In this document: piece after piece, positions 44,521 through 53,186 of the stretch | Numbering within the stretch: position 1 is the stretch's first letter | How the letters are laid out: every line of letters starts with the position of its first letter | DNA from: an uncultured Flavobacteriaceae bacterium | GTDB lineage: Bacteria; Bacteroidota; Bacteroidia; Flavobacteriales; Flavobacteriaceae | Assembly: GCA_905182835.1 (NCBI GenBank) | Contig: CAJJDI010000014.1 | Span: forward strand, 38,720-102,719 | Direction: 5' to 3' | Length of the DNA stretch: 64,000 bases | Position numbers and translations under genes: made by a program | Notes under the pieces: generated by a model | What the model was told of the DNA's origin: nothing | What the model saw: the letters and a program-made list of their open reading frames with translations, nothing else | Database searches by the model: none

Positions 44521-46788
44521 ATGAAATCAACTATTTTAAAATTAATTTTATCTGTATTTATAGCTTTCAATTTTAGCTGTGACAGCAACCATTCTGATAA
44601 AGAAGTATTTATTGATGATTTATTATCTAAAATGACTCTAGATGAAAAAATAGGCCAAATGAATCAATATAATGGATTCTGGGATGCAACTGGACCTCTT
44701 CCAAATGCTGGTTATGAAAAAAACAGATATGATGATTTAAGAAATGGAATGGTTGGTTCAATGTTAAATGTTATTGGAGTTGAAAATGTATATGCACTAC
44801 AAAAAATTGCCGTTGAAGAAACTAGATTAGGTATTCCTTTAATTTTTGGTTTTGATGTAATTCATGGATATAAAACAATTAGCCCAATACCACTAGGTGA
44901 ATCAGCTAGCTGGGACATTAAAGCTATCGAAAAATCAGCAAGAGTAGCTGCTGAAGAAGCTGCTGCTGCTGGATTAAATTGGACTTTTGCTCCAATGGTA
45001 GATATTTATAGAGACGCCAGATGGGGTAGAGTTATGGAAGGTGCTGGGGAAGATACTTATTTAGGAAGTGTTATTGCTGCAGCAAGAGTAAAAGGGTTTC
45101 AAGGAAGTGATTTGTCTGATTTTTCTACAATAGCTGCATGCGCAAAGCATTTCGCTGCTTATGGCTTTCCAGAAGCAGGAAGAGATTATAACACAGCTGA
45201 CATAAATAAATATACCTTATACAATAATGTATTCCCACCTTTTAAAGCAGCTCTGGATGCCGGAGTTAAAACTTTTATGAACTCATTTAATACCTTAAAT
45301 GAAATTCCAGCAACTGGAAGTAAGTTTTTACAGCGTGAAATTTTAAAAGGTAAATGGGGGTTTGATGGATTTGTTGTTTCTGATTGGGGATCAATTGGGG
45401 AAATGATTCCTCATGGTTACGCGGAAGACGGAAATCATGCTGCTGAGCTTGCTATTAATGCAGGTTCAGATATGGATATGGAATCTAGTCTTTATGTAAC
45501 AGAATTACAAAGTTTAGTTAAAGAAGGCAAGGTTGAAGAAATTTTGATTGACGATGCGGCAAGAAGAATATTAGGAGTAAAATATGATTTGGGATTATTT
45601 GAAAATCCATTTAAGTATTGCGACAAAGAAAGAGAAAAAAATGTCATAGGGAGTAAAGAAAACCAATTAGCTGCCTTAGATATGGCAAAGAAATCTATTG
45701 TTTTACTAAAAAATAATAACCAGCTTTTACCCTTAAAAAAGAAAGGACAGAAAATCACACTAATAGGTCACTTAGCTAATGACAACAACAGTCCATTAGG
45801 GAACTGGAGAGGAGCAGCTGACAGCAATACTGCGGTAACTGTATTAGAAGGTTTAGAGGCGTATGGAGAGAACTCTATAACTTACAGTAAAGGAGTGGAT
45901 TTGTATTATGGGGAAACTAATTTTCATAGCCGAGTTAACTTAAATCATACTGATAAAACTGGTTTTAAAGAAGCTAAAATTGCAGCTAAATTCGCCGATG
46001 TCGTTGTTATGGTATTAGGGGAGGAGGGATTTCAATCCGGAGAAGGAAGAAGTAGAACAGAGCTTGGTCTCCCTGGGTTACAACAGGAATTGTTAGAAGA
46101 AATTTACAAGGTTAATAAGAATATTGTTTTAGTGTTAATGAATGGAAGACCACTTAATTTAACCTGGGCTGATAAAAACATCCCAACTATTTTAGAAACA
46201 TGGCATCTTGGTTCTCAATCAGGAAACGCAATCGCAGAAGTTATTTACGGGAATTATAACCCAAGCGGTAAGCTAACTATGTCATTTCCAAGAAATGTTG
46301 GTCAATCTCCAATTTATTATAACTACAAAAAAACAGGAAGACCTGGAGCTTCATCAGCCGAAGTTACAACGTCTACCTATGCTGATGTTGAAAACAGTCC
46401 TTTGTATCCTTTTGGATATGGATTAAGCTATACAAATTTTGATTATTCAGAATTAAAATTAAGTGGTGATAAGATGAATAGAAAAAATATGATTTCGGCA
46501 TCCATTAATATTACTAACTCTGGTGATTTTAAAGGTAAGGAAGTTGTTCAAATGTACATTAGAGATCATTCGGGTAGTTTAGCAAGGCCAGTGAAAGAGC
46601 TTAAAGGGTTTGAGTTAATAGAATTAAACCCAGGTGAGACTAAAGAGGTTGTGTTTCAAATTGATAACTCTTCTTTAACATATTTTACAGTAAATGACAA
46701 GTGGGAGTCTGAAATAGGTAAATTTAGTGTGTATATTGGGAGTAATTCTGATGTTCAGAAAAATAAGTCATTTAATTTAACTAATTAA
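44521..46788 (+). CDS. GH3 family beta-glucosidase lipoprotein (BglX-like)
   Basis: A 755-residue glycoside hydrolase family 3 enzyme. The nucleophile is Asp288 in GFVVSDWGSIGEM. The N-terminal barrel has FGFDVIHGYKTISPIPLG and GRVMEGAGEDTYLGS, the second domain has VVMVLGEEGFQSGEGRSRTELGLPG (in two parts), and a fibronectin III-like C-terminal domain follows after PLYPFGYGLSYTNF. Cys20 (FNFSCDSN) predicts lipid anchoring. It would release glucose from the ends of GH16 products. It lies 22 bases after the GH16 gene. Confidence 0.94.
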   Translation: MKSTILKLILSVFIAFNFSCDSNHSDKEVFIDDLLSKMTLDEKIGQMNQYNGFWDATGPLPNAGYEKNRYDDLRNGMVGSMLNVIGVENVYALQKIAVEETRLGIPLIFGFDVIHGYKTISPIPLGESASWDIKAIEKSARVAAEEAAAAGLNWTFAPMVDIYRDARWGRVMEGAGEDTYLGSVIAAARVKGFQGSDLSDFSTIAACAKHFAAYGFPEAGRDYNTADINKYTLYNNVFPPFKAALDAGVKTFMNSFNTLNEIPATGSKFLQREILKGKWGFDGFVVSDWGSIGEMIPHGYAEDGNHAAELAINAGSDMDMESSLYVTELQSLVKEGKVEEILIDDAARRILGVKYDLGLFENPFKYCDKEREKNVIGSKENQLAALDMAKKSIVLLKNNNQLLPLKKKGQKITLIGHLANDNNSPLGNWRGAADSNTAVTVLEGLEAYGENSITYSKGVDLYYGETNFHSRVNLNHTDKTGFKEAKIAAKFADVVVMVLGEEGFQSGEGRSRTELGLPGLQQELLEEIYKVNKNIVLVLMNGRPLNLTWADKNIPTILETWHLGSQSGNAIAEVIYGNYNPSGKLTMSFPRNVGQSPIYYNYKKTGRPGASSAEVTTSTYADVENSPLYPFGYGLSYTNFDYSELKLSGDKMNRKNMISASINITNSGDFKGKEVVQMYIRDHSGSLARPVKELKGFELIELNPGETKEVVFQIDNSSLTYFTVNDKWESEIGKFSVYIGSNSDVQKNKSFNLTN

Positions 46789-46793
46789 TTATA

Positions 46794-47840
46794 ATGATAA
46801 CTTTAAAACAACTAGCTAAAGAATTAAATGTATCAGTGTCTACTGTTTCAAAAGCCATGAACAATAGTGAGGAAATTAGTACAGATACAATTAATAGAGT
46901 TCAGAAACTAGCTACAGAGTTGAACTATAAAAGGAATAAAATTGCCTTAAGCCTAAAGAGTAATAAAACGCTTACGCTAGGTGTAATTCTTCCAGATATT
47001 TTAAATAGATTTTATGCTAAAGTATTGTACGGGGTTCAAATAGCAGCAGAAGAATTAGGATACGATATTATCACATTTTTTTCAAGAGAATCAATGTCAA
47101 AAGAAATTGATTATTTGCAAATAATTGGTTCAGGAACAGTAGATGGAGTATTGCTAGCTCTTTCTGAAGAAACACTGAATAAGAATGAATTTTCTCATAT
47201 AAAAGATTTAACATTAAATAATACACCGTTAGTGATGCTTGATAGAATTACTGACAAAATAAGTTGTGATAAAGTTATAATTGATGATTTTGATGCTATA
47301 TATAATGAAGTGAAAAGTCTAGCAAAAATGGGTCGTAAACGAATAGGGTTTATAACTGCTATAAACAATTTAAATGTCGGCCAATTCAGAAGTAATGGTT
47401 ACAGAAAAGCTTCAATTGATTTTTTTGGTAAATGTGATGAAGAACTAATATTAAAACTTGCCCATCAAACCAACATCAGCCATATCCAAAATAGCGAGTA
47501 TTATAGAACATCTGCACATAAATCTATTGAACAGTTTATCGCAAATACTGCGGGCTTAGATGCAATTATTGCTGCGGATAATATTTCTGGAATTTTAGCA
47601 GTAAATATAGGTTCTAAATTAAATATAGATATTCCGAAAGATTTATCAATTGTTGGTTTTGGAGATAAATTAACATCAATGCTTTCACACCCACAACTAA
47701 CAACGATTAATCAACATGCGGTACAAATCGGTAAGAGGTCTGTAGAGTTGTTAATTAAAAGGATTAATAGTAAATCAACTGATAATTCTTTTGTAACTGA
47801 AATCATTCAAACTTCAACAGGAGGTGGTTCATCAAAATAA
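46794..47840 (+). CDS. LacI/GalR family transcriptional regulator
   Basis: A 348-residue repressor-type regulator. The N-terminal helix-turn-helix reads TLKQLAKELNVSVSTVSKAM, followed by a hinge near 50-60, and the periplasmic-binding-protein-like effector domain covers about 60-340 (LGVILPDILNRFYAKVLYG, AIIAADNISGILAVNIGSKL). It begins 5 bases after the GH3 gene, so it is encoded within the operon it probably controls, sensing a glucose or gluco-oligosaccharide signal. Its 3' end overlaps the convergent DUF456 gene by 9 bases. Confidence 0.92.
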   Translation: MITLKQLAKELNVSVSTVSKAMNNSEEISTDTINRVQKLATELNYKRNKIALSLKSNKTLTLGVILPDILNRFYAKVLYGVQIAAEELGYDIITFFSRESMSKEIDYLQIIGSGTVDGVLLALSEETLNKNEFSHIKDLTLNNTPLVMLDRITDKISCDKVIIDDFDAIYNEVKSLAKMGRKRIGFITAINNLNVGQFRSNGYRKASIDFFGKCDEELILKLAHQTNISHIQNSEYYRTSAHKSIEQFIANTAGLDAIIAADNISGILAVNIGSKLNIDIPKDLSIVGFGDKLTSMLSHPQLTTINQHAVQIGKRSVELLIKRINSKSTDNSFVTEIIQTSTGGGSSK

Positions 47841-48329
47841 AATACCCCAGTTAGTAATAACTAATATTATATAGATTACTAAAAAAGAGACTGCTGTAAA
47901 AAATTTAATTACCGAAGAAGTTATAATACCAATTAATGAGCCCATAGCAGGTTTGATTCCTTCAGAAAGTTGTTTCCCTGCTAAAATCTCACCAATCAGT
48001 GCTCCTAAAAAAGCTCCAATAATAATTCCAAAGGGCACAGGACTTATTAAACCTATCAACAGTCCAATTGAAGTTCCAATAATTCCATATTTACTTCCAC
48101 CAAAATATTTAGAGCCAATAATTGGTATAAAATAATCAAGAATAAAAATTGTAATACCTATAACAAATGTTGTTATAAGCAGTGTATTATTATTTGGAAA
48201 ATTTTGAATTTGAGAAAGAGTAAATAATCCAAACCAACTAGTAATAGGTCCTGGAATAATTGGAATAAAGCTTCCAATAAGACCGGTGATAATTAAAATT
48301 ACAGATATAATTAATAAAAATGAATTCAT
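47832..48329 (-). CDS. DUF456 family membrane protein
   Basis: A 165-residue membrane protein with hydrophobic stretches covering most of its length. The GLIGSFIPIIPGPITSWFGL segment near 17-36 and the glycine-rich PVPFGIIIGAFLGALIGEIL segment are the DUF456 signatures. The function is unknown. It is convergent with the LacI gene and divergent from the TonB-like lipoprotein gene. Confidence 0.85.
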   Translation of the reverse strand: MNSFLLIISVILIITGLIGSFIPIIPGPITSWFGLFTLSQIQNFPNNNTLLITTFVIGITIFILDYFIPIIGSKYFGGSKYGIIGTSIGLLIGLISPVPFGIIIGAFLGALIGEILAGKQLSEGIKPAMGSLIGIITSSVIKFFTAVSFLVIYIILVITNWGILF

Positions 48330-48417
48330 GAATTTAAATATTTATTTAAAGATAATTAATTATCATATATGATATTAGTTTATAATTTTTTGTAATTTCA
48401 ATCTTATAATACAATAA

Positions 48418-48894
48418 ATGAAATATTATATCGCTTCCTTTTTAATTTTAGTTGTTTTTTCATGTGATTTAACAATAAATAAAGAGTTGTCAGTTAATCA
48501 ATTAGTGTCTGATGAATTAGAAACGTTTAATTGGAATGATGTTGACACATACCCTAGGTTTCAAAACTGTGATACTATTATCAATAAAGAATTAAACTTT
48601 CAATGTTTTGTAAATACTTTAACTTCAAAAGTGCAAACCAATTTGAGTAATACTGGCGTTATAGTTGATAAATCAATTAAAGATACTGTAATGATTAGCT
48701 TCAGGGTTTCCGATAAAGGAAAGATAACCTTGGATCAACTCTTTTCTGAGAATGAGGTTTTAAATGTTAATTTATTAATTGATTCTATATTTAAACTTAG
48801 CATTTTAGACTTGCCTAAATTGTATCCAGCTATTAAAAGAGGTCAGCCAGTAAACACAAAATTTAAATTACCAATCTTAGTATCCACAAATTAA
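48418..48894 (+). CDS. Lipoprotein with a TonB C-terminal-like domain
   Basis: A 158-residue predicted lipoprotein (Cys16 in VVFSCDLTIN). The segment TYPRFQNCDTIINKELNFQC (with FVNTL following) and the later ISFRVSDKGKITLDQL match the P-x-F-x-x-C...C pattern and the beta strands of flavobacterial TonB-like energy transducer domains. Unlike true TonB it lacks an N-terminal membrane anchor and a proline-rich linker. The function is uncertain. It ends 13 bases before ruvC. Confidence 0.65.
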   Translation: MKYYIASFLILVVFSCDLTINKELSVNQLVSDELETFNWNDVDTYPRFQNCDTIINKELNFQCFVNTLTSKVQTNLSNTGVIVDKSIKDTVMISFRVSDKGKITLDQLFSENEVLNVNLLIDSIFKLSILDLPKLYPAIKRGQPVNTKFKLPILVSTN

Positions 48895-48907
48895 TCAGTT
48901 ATTTATA

Positions 48908-49462
48908 ATGAGTAAAGAACGTATTATATTAGGAATTGACCCTGGAACTACTATTATGGGTTTTGGAATTATAAAAGTTATAGATAATAAAATGATTTTC
49001 CTTCAGCTTAATGAATTAAATCTGGTTAAATACAAAGATCATTATTTAAAATTAAAATTGATTTACGAAAGAACGAGTGAGTTAATTGACTCTTTTCATC
49101 CAGATGAAATTGCGATAGAAGCTCCTTTTTTTGGTAAAAATGTTCAAAGTATGTTGAAACTTGGAAGAGCACAGGGTGTTGCTATGGCCGCAGGTCTAAA
49201 TAAGGAAATTCCAATTACAGAGTATTTGCCAAAAAAAATCAAGATGTCTATTACAGGTAATGGAAATGCAAGTAAAGAGCAAGTTGCTAAGATGCTACAA
49301 GGAATGTTTAAGTTGAAGGAATTACCTAAAAATTTAGATGCAACTGATGGTTTGGCAGCTGCAGTCTGCCATTATTATAACTCCGGTAAATTAACTGGAG
49401 AAAAAAATTATTCTGGCTGGTCCAGTTTTATTAAACAGAATGAAACTAGACTAAAAAAGTAA
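48908..49462 (+). CDS. ruvC: Crossover junction endodeoxyribonuclease RuvC
   Basis: RuvC resolves Holliday junctions. The four acidic active-site positions are visible: Asp11 in GIDPGTT, Glu71 in AIEAPFFG, and the C-terminal DATDGLAAAVCHY with its Asp and His. GKNVQSMLKLGRAQGV is also conserved. Length (184) is normal. ruvA and ruvB are not adjacent, which is usual for this phylum. It is followed by hemW after 70 bases. Confidence 0.95.
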   Translation: MSKERIILGIDPGTTIMGFGIIKVIDNKMIFLQLNELNLVKYKDHYLKLKLIYERTSELIDSFHPDEIAIEAPFFGKNVQSMLKLGRAQGVAMAAGLNKEIPITEYLPKKIKMSITGNGNASKEQVAKMLQGMFKLKELPKNLDATDGLAAAVCHYYNSGKLTGEKNYSGWSSFIKQNETRLKK

Positions 49463-49532
49463 TTTTTTATGTGTTCAGATTAGTATCAGTACAGAGAAAT
49501 TTAATTTTTAAATTAATTAACATATAATATAC

Positions 49533-50660
49533 GTGTCAGGGATTTATATTCATATTCCATTTTGCAAGAAAGCTTGTCACTATTGTGATTTTCACTTTTC
49601 TACATCCTTTAAGTATAAGGATGAAATGATTAAGTCATTAAATAATGAAATTGTGATAAGAAAAGATGAATTTAAAAATGAAATAATCGAATCAATTTAT
49701 TTTGGAGGAGGTACACCATCGGTGTTAAGTATAAATGAAATAAACTCTTTGATTTATTCAGTCTGTAATAACTACGATGTTTTAGATTCTGTTGAAGTTA
49801 CATTAGAAGCTAATCCCGATGATTTAACAGAAGAAAAGATAATAGAATTATCAAACAGTAGAGTAAATAGACTAAGTATAGGAGTACAGTCTTTTTTTCA
49901 ACAAGACTTAGTGTTAATGAATAGATCTCATACTGATAAGCAAGCTATTGAATGTATAGAATTTGCGAGTAAACATTTCGACAACATCTCAGTAGATTTA
50001 ATCTACGGAATTCCTGGGCTTGATAATAGTAGATGGAAACAAAACATTGACATTATACTATCTTATAATATTACTCATATATCTGCTTACGCTTTAACTG
50101 TTGAGCCAAAAACTGCCTTAAAACAATATATTGACAAAGGGATAATTGATGATGTAGATGATGATCAATTACAAGAACAATTTTATATTTTACTTGAAAT
50201 ATTAGAGACAAATAAATATGAAAACTATGAGTTGTCAAACTTTGCATTAGACAAACAGTACAGTGTAAATAATTCTGCATATTGGCAAGGAAAAAAATAT
50301 CTTGGTATAGGTCCTTCAGCACATTCATTTAATGGTAATGAGAGATTTTGGAATGTAAAAAATAACCTGAAGTATATTGATTCAATAAATAAAAATATTT
50401 TACCCTACACTAAAGAAAGCTTGACCAAAATTGATAAATTTAACGAAACAATTATGTGTGGTTTAAGAACTAATTGGGGAGTCTCTTTAACAAAAATAAA
50501 TAGTGATTTTGGCTCTAGTTACAAGAATCAGTTAATAAAAAATGCTCAGAAATACATTAATAAAGACTTCCTTTTTATCAAAAATGATTTTTTATATATT
50601 TCAAGAAAAGGTAAGTTTTTATCTGATGGAATTGCTTCTGATTTATTTATATTAAATTAG
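49533..50660 (+). CDS. hemW: Radical SAM haem chaperone HemW
   Basis: A 375-residue radical SAM protein. The [4Fe-4S] ligands Cys11, Cys15 and Cys18 are in HIPFCKKACHYCDFHFS, and YFGGGTPSVLS and EANPDDLT follow. The family was long called coproporphyrinogen oxidase-like but its members carry haem. It lacks the extra N-terminal region of HemN, which favours HemW. The start is GTG at 49533, since the motif lies so close to the N-terminus. Confidence 0.92.
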   Translation: MSGIYIHIPFCKKACHYCDFHFSTSFKYKDEMIKSLNNEIVIRKDEFKNEIIESIYFGGGTPSVLSINEINSLIYSVCNNYDVLDSVEVTLEANPDDLTEEKIIELSNSRVNRLSIGVQSFFQQDLVLMNRSHTDKQAIECIEFASKHFDNISVDLIYGIPGLDNSRWKQNIDIILSYNITHISAYALTVEPKTALKQYIDKGIIDDVDDDQLQEQFYILLEILETNKYENYELSNFALDKQYSVNNSAYWQGKKYLGIGPSAHSFNGNERFWNVKNNLKYIDSINKNILPYTKESLTKIDKFNETIMCGLRTNWGVSLTKINSDFGSSYKNQLIKNAQKYINKDFLFIKNDFLYISRKGKFLSDGIASDLFILN

Positions 50661-50695
50661 AATAAAAAATATAACTTTAATAAAAAATATAAATT

Positions 50696-51601
50696 ATGAA
50701 ATGGGAAGGTGTGATGCCAGCTGTGACAACTAAGTTTACAAGCGATGATGAACTAGATTTTGAAATGTTCAATAAAAATATTATTGCACAAATAGAGGCT
50801 GGAGTTAGTGGTATAGTTTTAGGTGGTACCTTGGGTGAGGCTAGTACTTTAACAAGAAATGAAAAAAGTGCATTAATAAAAAACACTGTGGATATTACTG
50901 AAAATAAAATTCCAGTGTTAATGAATATTGCAGAGCAATCAACTTCTGAGGCTATTACTGCTGTAAAAAAAGCTGAAAATGATGGTGTTTCTGGCTTAAT
51001 GATATTGCCTCCAATGAGATACAAAGCTAGCGATGATGAAACAGTTACTTATTTTAAATCAATAGCTCAAAGTACTTCATTACCTATAATGATTTATAAT
51101 AATCCAGTAGATTATAAAATTGAAGTTACGTTAGATATGTTTGATCAATTATTGGAATGTGAAAATATTCATGCAGTAAAAGAATCAACTAGAGACGTGT
51201 CTAATGTTACTAGGATTATTAATTATTTTGGAGATAGGTTAAAGATAATGACAGGTGTTGATACTCTGGCTTTAGAAAGTTTATTAATGGGGGCAAATGG
51301 GTGGATAGCAGGACTAGTTGATGCTTTTCCAAGAGAAACAGTTGCTATATATAAATTACAAAAGGCCGGTTATATAAAAGAAGCATTAGAAATATATCGT
51401 TGGTTTTTGCCACTACTTGAACTTGATATTAATTCAAAATTAGTGCAAAATATAAAACTAGCTGAAAAATATACAGGTATAGGAACTGAGAATGTTAGAG
51501 CTCCTCGACTACCACTTATTGGAGATGAAAGAAAACGAGTTATTAAAATAATAGAAAGTAGTTTACAGACAAGACCAGACCTTTCAAAATACAATTATTA
51601 A
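50696..51601 (+). CDS. DapA-family lyase, probable 1-pyrroline-4-hydroxy-2-carboxylate deaminase
   Basis: A 301-residue aldolase of the dihydrodipicolinate synthase family. The Schiff-base Lys is Lys162 in HAVKESTRDVSN, and LGGTLGEASTLT and IMIYNNPVDYK are family segments. The context decides the role: downstream are a 2-oxoglutarate semialdehyde dehydrogenase-like gene, a 4-hydroxyproline epimerase and a D-amino acid dehydrogenase. That set breaks down trans-4-hydroxyproline, where this enzyme deaminates 1-pyrroline-4-hydroxy-2-carboxylate to 2-oxoglutarate semialdehyde. True DapA is less likely here. Confidence 0.87.
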   Translation: MKWEGVMPAVTTKFTSDDELDFEMFNKNIIAQIEAGVSGIVLGGTLGEASTLTRNEKSALIKNTVDITENKIPVLMNIAEQSTSEAITAVKKAENDGVSGLMILPPMRYKASDDETVTYFKSIAQSTSLPIMIYNNPVDYKIEVTLDMFDQLLECENIHAVKESTRDVSNVTRIINYFGDRLKIMTGVDTLALESLLMGANGWIAGLVDAFPRETVAIYKLQKAGYIKEALEIYRWFLPLLELDINSKLVQNIKLAEKYTGIGTENVRAPRLPLIGDERKRVIKIIESSLQTRPDLSKYNY

Positions 51602-51602
51602 T

Positions 51603-53186
51603 ATGTTACATGGAAAAAATTACATCGGAAATAGCTTGTCCTCAAAAGGAAAAGTAATTTTTAAAACTTTTAATCCTAAACTTAATCAAAATAATGAATG
51701 TGATTTTACGGAGGCAACTGTAGATGAAGTAAATAAGGCAGCTAATTTAGCATATAATGCCTTTTTAGAATACAAAAATGTAGATAGCGAAAAAAAATCA
51801 AATTTTTTAAATATAATTGTTGAACAATTACTGTTAATTGAAGATGATATAGTGAAAGTTTATTGTAGTGAGACTGGCCTTCCTGAGGGAAGGGCAAAAG
51901 GTGAGCTGGGTAGAACAGTTGGGCAGTTAAGAGCCTTTTCAGATTTGTTGAAAAAAGGGGATTGGGTTAATGCATCAATTGATACAGCTGACCTTCACAG
52001 AATTCCTTTACCTAAGCCTGATTTAAGAAAAATGTCAATTCCACTTGGTCCAGTAGTAGTTTTTGGAGCTAGTAATTTCCCTCTAGCTTATTCAACTGCA
52101 GGTGGAGATACTGCTTCTGCTTTAGCGGCTGGTTGTTCTGTTATAGTTAAATCTCACCCAATGCATGCGGGTACAGGAGAGCTTGTGTCTTCTGCAATTA
52201 TTGAAGCTGTTAAAATTACAGGAATGCCAGATGGAATTTTTTCAAACATTAATAGTAGTGGTATACAAACTGGAATTGATCTAGTTAATAATCATTTAGT
52301 TAAAGCAGTTGGCTTTACGGGCAGTTTAAATGCAGGTAGGTCTTTATTGAATTTAGCTAATAAAAGAGATGAACCTATCCCTATATTCGCTGAAATGGGT
52401 AGTGTTAATCCAGTTATTATCTTGCCAGAAATACTGCAAAATGATTGTGATAGTATAGCAGCTAATTATGCAAAATCAATTACTTTAGGTTCAGGTCAAT
52501 TTTGTACAAATCCTGGTGTTATTATTGGCCTCAAGTCAGATATTTTCACTCAGTTTGTCAATTCTTTAAGTTCAAGTATTTTAGATATCTCCCCAAGCTG
52601 TATGTTGCATCCTAATATTTTGAAAAACTTTGAAAAAAATAAAAATAAATTAATTTCCAGTAATAGTGTTAAAGTAGTTGCGGATTTTAAGTCTTCAACA
52701 AAACCTAATTATTCAAGCCAAGCATTAGCACTTGTTGGCGGTTTAGACTTTATTAATAACAGGGATTTACAAGAAGAAATATTTGGTCCATTTTCATTAA
52801 TAGTTGAGTGTGAAGATATGCAACAATTAAAATCTGTAGTGAAACAAATGAGTGGTCAATTAACTGGAACTATTCTAGCTAGCAATAATGAAATGTCATT
52901 AAATAAAGATTTAATAGATATACTTAAAGAAAGAGTAGGAAGAATTATTTTCAATGGAGTACCTACTGGAGTAGAAGTTAACGCTTCAATGTTACACGGT
53001 GGTCCTTATCCAGCATCTACAGATAGTAGGTTTACAGCAGTTGGGGTTAAATCTATTGACAGATGGGTGAGGCCCGTAAGTTATCAGGATTTTCCAAATG
53101 AATTACTTCCGGACTCATTGCAAGACAATAACCCAAAAAACATACTCCGACTTGTAGATGGAATATACACCAAAAATAAAATATAA
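51603..53186 (+). CDS. Aldehyde dehydrogenase, probable 2-oxoglutarate semialdehyde dehydrogenase
   Basis: A 527-residue aldehyde dehydrogenase of the long type used for 2-oxoglutarate semialdehyde. The catalytic Cys is in GSGQFCTNPGV and the general-base Glu in FAEMGSVNP. VVFGASNFPLAYSTAGGDTA is the cofactor-binding region typical of this branch. It would convert the semialdehyde made by the preceding lyase to 2-oxoglutarate. It begins one base after that gene and abuts the DUF885 gene without a gap. Confidence 0.9.
   Translation: MLHGKNYIGNSLSSKGKVIFKTFNPKLNQNNECDFTEATVDEVNKAANLAYNAFLEYKNVDSEKKSNFLNIIVEQLLLIEDDIVKVYCSETGLPEGRAKGELGRTVGQLRAFSDLLKKGDWVNASIDTADLHRIPLPKPDLRKMSIPLGPVVVFGASNFPLAYSTAGGDTASALAAGCSVIVKSHPMHAGTGELVSSAIIEAVKITGMPDGIFSNINSSGIQTGIDLVNNHLVKAVGFTGSLNAGRSLLNLANKRDEPIPIFAEMGSVNPVIILPEILQNDCDSIAANYAKSITLGSGQFCTNPGVIIGLKSDIFTQFVNSLSSSILDISPSCMLHPNILKNFEKNKNKLISSNSVKVVADFKSSTKPNYSSQALALVGGLDFINNRDLQEEIFGPFSLIVECEDMQQLKSVVKQMSGQLTGTILASNNEMSLNKDLIDILKERVGRIIFNGVPTGVEVNASMLHGGPYPASTDSRFTAVGVKSIDRWVRPVSYQDFPNELLPDSLQDNNPKNILRLVDGIYTKNKI

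Noticed and set aside
35438..47840. Genomic island with tRNA-Asp as attachment site
   Set aside because: No copy of the tRNA 3' end and no integrase were seen at the far boundary, so it stays only a suggestion in the findings.
48351..48374. Two overlapping 14-base AT palindromes upstream of the TonB-like lipoprotein gene
   Set aside because: Perfect but entirely low-complexity apart from single G/C positions; expected now and then in DNA this AT-rich.
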